Assembly: GCA_023213395.1 (NCBI GenBank)
Contig: CM041465.1
Coordinates: 119,667,741-119,731,740 of the forward strand
DNA length: 64,000 bases
Direction: 5' to 3'
Source: Cycas panzhihuaensis
Lineage: Eukaryota > Cycadophyta
How positions within the stretch are numbered: position 1 is the stretch's first letter; the number at the start of each line of letters is the position of its first letter. Position numbers and translations under genes: made by a program. Shown here one piece after another: positions 58,100 to 64,000 of this stretch. The notes below the pieces were generated by a model. The model ran no database searches. It worked only from the letters and a program-made list of their open reading frames with translations, and was not told the origin of the DNA.

Positions 58100-59060
58100 T
58101 TAGAGATAGTCATTAACTACCAGAACTTTACTATCCTTGCTTAACCAATTCTTTAATTAAGTTGGTTGATAGATGTATAATGCTTGATATGGGGTTATTT
58201 TAATGGATGAATGATAAGAAGAATTATACCATGCTTTAGCTAAATGTAGCCATTTGACCCACAAATTTTATTTATCAACTACATAATTTCTCAAGTAGTT
58301 TTCTAAACATTTGTTGACAACTTCTGTTCGACCATCTATTTGTGGATGGTAACTGGTACTCGTTTCTAATTTTGTACCGACTTATTGAAATATCTCTTGC
58401 TAAAAATGACTTAAAAATTTTGGATCTCTATTGCTAATAATGGTCCGAGGAAATCCATGTAATTTATGGATTTCCTTGATAAATGCTTCAATTAGTTGCA
58501 GAGCTTTATAATTAGATTTGATGGGTATAAAATGAGCAAGTTTTGTTAAGTGATCCATAATTAAATAAATGACATCCTTCCCCTTTGATTTTGGTAAGCC
58601 GGTGATAAAATCCATGCTAAGACTTTTCCATTTTTATTATAAAATAGGCAGAGACTGTAATAACCCTAGTATTGTAATACATTTATATTTATTTGCTTGG
58701 CAACTATACATTTAGTTATATATATTTTTATTTCTTCTTTTATTCCTTTCCTAAAAAATGATTGTTTGACCCTAAGATATGTTTTATAGAAGCCTTCATG
58801 TCTTATGGTAGGAACTATATATGTTTCATTTATTACTTTGGCATCAAATGCTGAATTTGCCCTTAAGAATATTCTTCCTTTATACCATAGGATATCATTT
58901 CTCCATTTAAAATTTTCTTCTTCTACTTGTTAAATCCTTTAAATAAGTTGTTGAAGATTAGCATCTTTCATATATTCTTATTGTAATTCTATGGTTTATA
59001 ATGGTTCTATCATTAAAATAACTTTTAACTGATACTCAGTATTTGATTGAGATTCTTCAT
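58100..59060 (-). pseudogene. gypsy-3 integrase core, broken
   Basis: The open part 58400-58615 reads MDFITGLPKSKGKDVIYLIM, LTKLAHFIPIKSNY and GFPRTIISNRDPKFLSHF. The first catalytic Asp (MDFI) is present, and SDRDP has become SNRDP, changing the residue that precedes the second catalytic Asp. The HHCC finger segment at 58650-58900 is heavily interrupted. Confidence 0.82.
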
Positions 59061-59247
59061 CCCTTCGAGATAAGGTATTTACCACCATATTATTTTTACC
59101 TTTATTATATATTATGTCAAAATCAAACGCATGTATTTTACTTATCCATTTTTGTTATTCTAGAGACAACTCTTTTTGTTTCAACAAATATTGTAAACTA
59201 TTATGATCTATCTTTACCATGAATTTACTACCCAATAGATATTGGTA

Positions 59248-60420
59248 CTATTTAACCAAGGCATGTATAATGGCCAATATTTCCTTGTCATAGGTAGATT
59301 CGAGCATTTCTCTATTGTTTAATTTTTTGCTTTTAAATAAGATGGTCTTATCTTCTTGTATAATTATTACCCTAATTCTTATTCCCGATGCATTACATTC
59401 TATTATAAAAGTTTTAGAAAAATCAGGTGAAGTTCGCGCTAGTAGGTGGGTCATGATCTGTTTAAGTTGTTTAAAAAATTTTATTACTTTTTCATTCCAC
59501 TGGAAGGAATCCTTTTTTAATAAGCAGGTTAAGGCAAACATTTTCTATGTATAATTTTGAACAAAATGATGATAATATCTTGTGAGCCCTAAAAACCCTC
59601 AAAGTTTAGTGATATTTTTGGGTATTAACCAATCTTGAATTGCTCTAACCTTTTCTAGATAAGCTTTTATTCCTTCCTTTGAAATTAGGTGACCCAAATA
59701 TTTTATTTCTTTCAATCCAAAATAATATTTCTACTTATTAGAAAAAAACTTTTATTTATTTAACATGCTTAATACTTGGTCAACATGGTTTATGTGTTCT
59801 CCCTACTTTTTATTTAATATTAATATATTGTCAAATAAGACTAAGATGAGTTTTTACAAGAATGGACTGAGAATCTTATTTATAAATGTAGCTGATACAT
59901 TAGTAAGGCCAAAAGGCATTATATTAAATTTATAACGGTCATGGCATGTGCGAAAGGCTGTCTTATATGTGTCCTATGGTTTAATTCAAATTTGGTGATA
60001 ACTAGATTTTAAGTTTATTTTTGAAAAGTATTATGCTCCTTGCAATTTATCTAGTAACTCATCAATCCTTGGTATAGAAAATTTATTTTTTATGATAACT
60101 TTGTTTAGTACTTCATAATCTATGCACATACAATAAGATCTATCTTTTTTCCTTACTAGGATTACAGAAGTTGTAAAAGGGTTTTACTAAGGGATATTAC
60201 TCTTAGGTATAATAATTCCTGTATAATTTTCTCAATTTTATTTTAATAATGATGTGGTTATTTATATGGTCGAATGACAATTGGATTAGTACCCACTTCA
60301 AGTTCAATTTAATACTCCAATCCTCTGTCCAAAGGTAGCTCTGTTGAAATATTTTGAAAACTTTCTTTATATTTTTAATGACACTTTGAAGTCCATTTCC
60401 CTTTATTGTTGGCATTATTT
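59248..60420 (-). pseudogene. gypsy-3 reverse transcriptase and RNase H, broken
   Basis: RNase H (59248-59541) reads FKQLKQIMTHLLARTSPDFS, TFIIECNASGIRIRVII and LESTYDKEILAIIHALVK. The expected CDAS has CNAS, so the catalytic Asp is Asn. The RT catalytic box at 59821-59850 reads LVLFDNILI where Y/FFDDIL is expected. An FTSVIDLRSGYHQI-like block is degraded near 59990-60050, and the ..MPFGLTN block ([13 protein letters not shown]) is visible at 59890-59930. Confidence 0.82.
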
Positions 60421-60484
60421 CTGCTTGAATAAAGAAGAGCTAAGCCATAATGCCCTGTTATCCCTTCTTAATTATTTTTTCCAT

Positions 60485-60925
60485 TCATTTATAAGATATT
60501 AGTTGTCTATTTCCTATTTTTTCTACTTGAAGTACAATGATTCTTCCTTCCTTCTTATATCTCATAAATAATTCTTCTAAGTTCATTTCAAATGTTACCA
60601 GAGTCTTTAACCATTGATTTCCTCGGATAATATCTACTCCACGAACATCAAGTACATAAAAAGTTTCTTTAATAATAACATCACCTATTGTGATTTTAAG
60701 GTTCTCCATTAGGCCTTGTCTAGATATAATTTGATGACCCCCAACACTTACTTGGAAAAATGATGTTCTAGAAGGAAATAATTTTAAATATTGAGTTGAG
60801 ATTCTATCTATGAAATTATGGGTACTACTAGGGTCAATCATGATCATAACAACTTGATTCTTAATAAATCCTTGTAGTTTAAGTGTATAGGATCTTGTTA
60901 GTCCACTCAAAGTTAAGAATGACAT
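60485..60925 (-). pseudogene. gypsy-3 aspartic protease region (146 open residues)
   Basis: The longest open frame of the element. MIMIDPSSTHNFIDRISTQY (residues ~27-46) is the retropepsin site, with DPSST in place of D(S/P)GST, so the catalytic Asp is kept but the next Gly is Ser. VSVGGHQIISRQG and FYVLDVRGVDIIRGNQWLKT follow, as in gypsy RVP domains. It cuts the Gag-Pol polyprotein. Confidence 0.85.
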
Positions 60926-60999
60926 TTTAAAGATATCTTCCTCATAGTTGTAGTGGTCCTTCTAAGTTTCCAGAGGATTCTCTTGGCTTTCTTCTATAC

Positions 61000-62205
61000 C
61001 TTCTTCTTCCTTATTTTCCTCATATTTATCTACTAGAGATAATTTAATTATATACAACTGATTCTTTTAACATTTGTAATTATGTGTCCACCTTTTAGCA
61101 TACTTGAAGCATATATTTTTTTTCTTAGATCTTCTTGATCGACTCTTATCCTTTAAAGAATCAGTTTGAATGGTCGATTAAATCTGGTTGACAATGGACT
61201 AGGCCACATTATTGATAGGCGATTAGGTTGATCATAATGGGGAATATAGGTTCTTGTTTTAACTTTTTGTAATTCATTAACCTTATCTTCCTATATTTTG
61301 GTAAGTTGTATTGCCTTATTAAGATCCTTAGGTTCTTGAGTTTTGACATTAACTTGGATTTCTATGGTTAAGCCATCTATATATAATTGGATAAGTCAGT
61401 TAGTTAGAATGTCTTCTAAAATATAGCTTAGCTTTGTAAAGATTGTGTTATATTCTTTCACAGAACCTGTTTGTTTTAATCTTTATAACTCACAATAGTA
61501 ATCAAGGTTAGTTACCATTTTAAACTACTCGATAAATAAATGGACAAACTCTTTTTAGGTTGGTAGTTAATCTTGAAATAAGGTTCATTCAAGACACTGC
61601 CACTATTCACATGTTATTCTGTCTATGTATAGGGTAGTTAATGAAACTTGTTTTGTTGATTCAATTTCTACCAGATGAAAATAATTTTCCATTTGTTGGA
61701 TCCATACTCTTAGCTCGTGTAATTTTTATTCGATATTGAAATGTTGTATCATAATTTTTTCTAACTTTTTCTTTTTCTGTGACTGTATACTTTGTAGGCA
61801 GTTAAAGTATACCCAAAAACCCACTATCTTCTATTAATTAAGGGTCAGATTTTGATAATCATTAAGATATTCTCTAATAGTTTCACTTTTAATATTAATT
61901 ATAGATGATTGAGGGCTTAAATACTTTTTTGCAGTGTGATTTTTGATATGTGACTAGCAACTCATTGCTTTATCTTCATAATCTAGAATAATCATATCTT
62001 CTTTTCTACTTGTTGCCATGATTGCCAGTTTATCCAAAATCTGATGTAAATTACGATTTAAAAGAGCATTCAATGTCTAAATTGCTTCATGTACTGCTTG
62101 GGTAATAGGTTTGATAATATCTTTTTGGACGATGTTTCCTACCATCTCTTCAGCATTCATCACTTTGATAATTGTGTATATGTGATTTCGGTGATTACCC
62201 TCCAT
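61000..62205 (-). pseudogene. gypsy-3 gag with zinc knuckle
   Basis: The ATG at 62203-62205 opens MEGNHRNHIYTIIKVMNAEE. The coiled N terminus reaches IKPITQAVHEAI near 62075. Stops follow. The knuckle at 61075-61115 reads CFKYAKRWTHNYKC, the CFKCGxxWxxGHxC type with one Cys changed to Tyr and the Gly-His pair altered. The capsid region lies between. Confidence 0.78.
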
Positions 62206-63347
62206 AGTTGAAAGATTACTACTTATCAAATTGTGTGAAGTTGATGTTTAATTAGTTAATTATATGCCTTCTCTTAACTAATAGTATATCAAGTCTAAGA
62301 TTATACCAGAATACTTAATAATAAAAAAAATCAATATATCTATGAGAAAATATAGATGACCATATATGAAATTGATAACTTTATAAAACATAAATAAATA
62401 ATAATAACTAAATATTGTATTAAACCTTGTTTAAGGTAATAATGAAAAGAATATAACTATGTAAATTAATGAATATTTATTTTAATAGCTTAATCGTACA
62501 TATATATGTGTGTGTGTAATGATACAAATAGAATATGTTATATTTAATATAATATTACTATATTTATAAAATCTTACTATATTAATATGATATGATTTGG
62601 ATATATCTATATATATATATATATATATATATAATGATAAGTATGTAATAATATAATATAAGGAGTTAATTATGTTATGTGATTATTACTCCGTGAAATA
62701 GGATGACTTAACTGTGAAGTGCATGACTGGAAATTAAATGATGACAAAACGAAGGTTTAGGTGGTTTCTAGATGCACAGAATGGAAGATGCATGGATTAG
62801 CAGATACACGAGAAAGGAGACACATGGAATGGTGTATGGAGACAAAGGCAAAATGGAAAAATGGCAATGTGGAAAATGATTACGTAGAAAATGGCAGCAT
62901 AGGCGATGCAGATAGGGTGATGAAGGACACAAATGGAATGGAACGACTACTTAATAATGGAAGACTAGGGTGAAAATGCATAGGAACAATAGAAAGACCA
63001 GACAAAATGAAGGGTGCTGACAATAGATGTAGAAGTAGACGCTAAGAAGTTTTGATGGAAATTTGAATAGATGCAAGTAGGTATGGTATGTAATAAATCC
63101 ATATCTAGGTTATGGTTATAAATGCTTATGTGTGGATATATGCAAGGTAATTTTGCATGCGATTGAATATAGATAACTATATAACTTGTCATACATTACA
63201 ATGGATAAATGATGGTGAATATGTAGAATGGCATTAAGTATAAGACATAGCGTGCTTTTGAATTTTTCTATCTTATATTAGGTGTGCAAGTCTTTGCTCA
63301 ATTCCACCCTTATTAAGTCTGATCAATAAGTAAGATCCCAAAAACTA
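62206..63347. other. gypsy-3 leader, no gene
   Basis: Purine-rich stretches (62760-62960) produce a short plus-strand open frame that does not resemble a protein family. An (AT)n run lies at 62609-62633. Confidence 0.5.
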
Positions 63348-63358
63348 CTCTGATACCA
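63348..63358 (-). other. gypsy-3 primer binding site
   Basis: The minus strand reads TGGTATCAGAG two bases inside the right LTR-like segment, matching initiator-Met tRNA. Confidence 0.8.
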
Positions 63359-63360
63359 AT

Positions 63361-63584
63361 TATTATGGACTAACTCTATAACTTGAGAGGGAAAATAAAT
63401 ATTTTGAATACACAAGAGCACTTAAGAGAATAATAGTAGAAAATAGACCAGTTGATTTGAATATAAAGTATGAAGTAATGATATACATTATATATGAGGC
63501 TGTATTAATAGGCCATATTTACCAATAGTCATAACCATTACTGGTACTCTTTTGATTTGGCATCTTTTTATTAATTATTAGTTA
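63361..63584 (-). repeat. Segment B': gypsy-3 LTR-like repeat (right)
   Basis: Begins TATTATGGACTAAC (partner TGTTACAGACCAAC) and ends TTAATTATTAG. Confidence 0.8.
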
Positions 63585-63585
63585 T

Positions 63586-63997
63586 AATAAAATAAAAAAC
63601 ACCAAATTCTGAGATCTTAATAGAGAATTATTATAATTTAAGTATAGGAGGATGCAAAATAATTGATGAAGGGCTAAAATATAAAGGACGCATAGAAAAT
63701 CTTATACAACCTTGGGCTAACTCAAAGAGTCAGAGTCCAAACTTGTTTCTAATTGGGTTTTACTTTTTAAACATTAAAAAAATTAAAATAACTTTAAAAA
63801 TTTAAACGATAGCAACAATTCACATTGTTTTTTAGCATACATATTCACATGATGAATTTTATGGATGAAATGGATCATGGCATTAATTTTTAAGCATGGG
63901 AGCTTCGTTATGATATTTTGTATTGGATCCCCAAGGGATGTCACCCTTGCTTTATGGTTTCCTAAGGCCAAATTCAAAAGAAACTTTTGTGAGGATG
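63586..63997. repeat. Segment A': direct duplicate after the gypsy-3 LTR
   Basis: Matches 56905-57319 and starts right after B'. The copies part at GAGGATG, three bases before the window end. Confidence 0.88.
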
Positions 63998-64000
63998 CCT

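Larger units (their letters stand above)
57320..63584 (-). mobile_element. gypsy-3: chromovirus-type Ty3/gypsy element
   Basis: Minus-strand element between two ~223-bp LTR-like segments (57320-57541 and 63361-63584). It has a primer site beside the right one, then leader, gag, protease, RT, RNase H, integrase and chromodomain in order. It is the same family as gypsy-1 but more complete. All domains have stops, and the RT catalytic box is altered. The LTRs are short and lack a clean TG...CA on one side, so the true LTR could be longer. Confidence 0.85.

Noticed and set aside
62761-62973. Plus-strand frame rich in Met, Gly and Glu
   Set aside because: Purine-rich leader of gypsy-3; opposite strand to the element and no similarity to a family.
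1-64000. Endogenous virus or bacterial insertion
   Set aside because: All reverse transcriptase regions sit in copia, gypsy or LINE domain order; no envelope, movement or coat protein motifs and no bacterial gene structure seen.

Overview
This window is nuclear DNA from a flowering plant, and almost all of it is transposable elements in various states of decay. The evidence for a plant is the set of Ty1/copia and Ty3/gypsy (chromodomain) retrotransposons primed by initiator-Met tRNA, L1-like LINEs with an RNase H tail, and a captured fragment that reads as a cinnamoyl-CoA reductase, an enzyme of lignin synthesis. The sequence is very AT-rich except for the first 5.8 kb. I found no intact host gene, no rRNA or tRNA gene, and nothing prokaryotic. 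The species cannot be fixed from the sequence.

Layout. 1-5.8 kb: a GC-richer unidentified repeat family present as two large inverted copies meeting near 2.9 kb, with the start of a third. 5.9-10 kb: an eroded minus-strand copia element (gag to integrase, 5' LTR). 10.2-13.5 kb: an eroded minus-strand gypsy chromovirus (chromodomain, integrase, RNase H, reverse transcriptase, protease). 13.6-33.9 kb: a nest three elements deep. An old copia (13.6-15.3 and 33.3-33.9 kb) is split by a second copia (15325-33313; 5-bp target duplication ATACC). That copia is itself split by a third, compound copia (19868-30182; target duplication TACCT) made of three LTRs and two internal regions in tandem. 33.9-37.8 kb: stray LTR and gypsy pieces. 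37.8-51.9 kb: an LTR-like pair about 1 kb long, in direct orientation, around a badly decayed interior; near the left repeat sits a complete minus-strand copia (39028-45929; target duplication TGAAT) carrying an antisense, intron-containing cinnamoyl-CoA reductase fragment. 53.4-56.6 kb: two 5'-truncated LINEs, each with its own target duplication. 57.3-63.6 kb: a fuller gypsy chromovirus whose LTR-like ends are flanked by a ~415-bp direct duplication. Nearly every coding region has stops, frameshifts or altered catalytic residues.

The genes do not form a pathway. Each element once encoded its own capsid protein, protease, reverse transcriptase, RNase H and integrase to copy itself into the genome. 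The observations most worth following are the compound three-LTR copia, the captured reductase fragment with splice sites retained, the inverted GC-rich repeat family, the permuted duplications around 57-64 kb, and a garbled block at 26.2-26.6 kb that may be an assembly fault.
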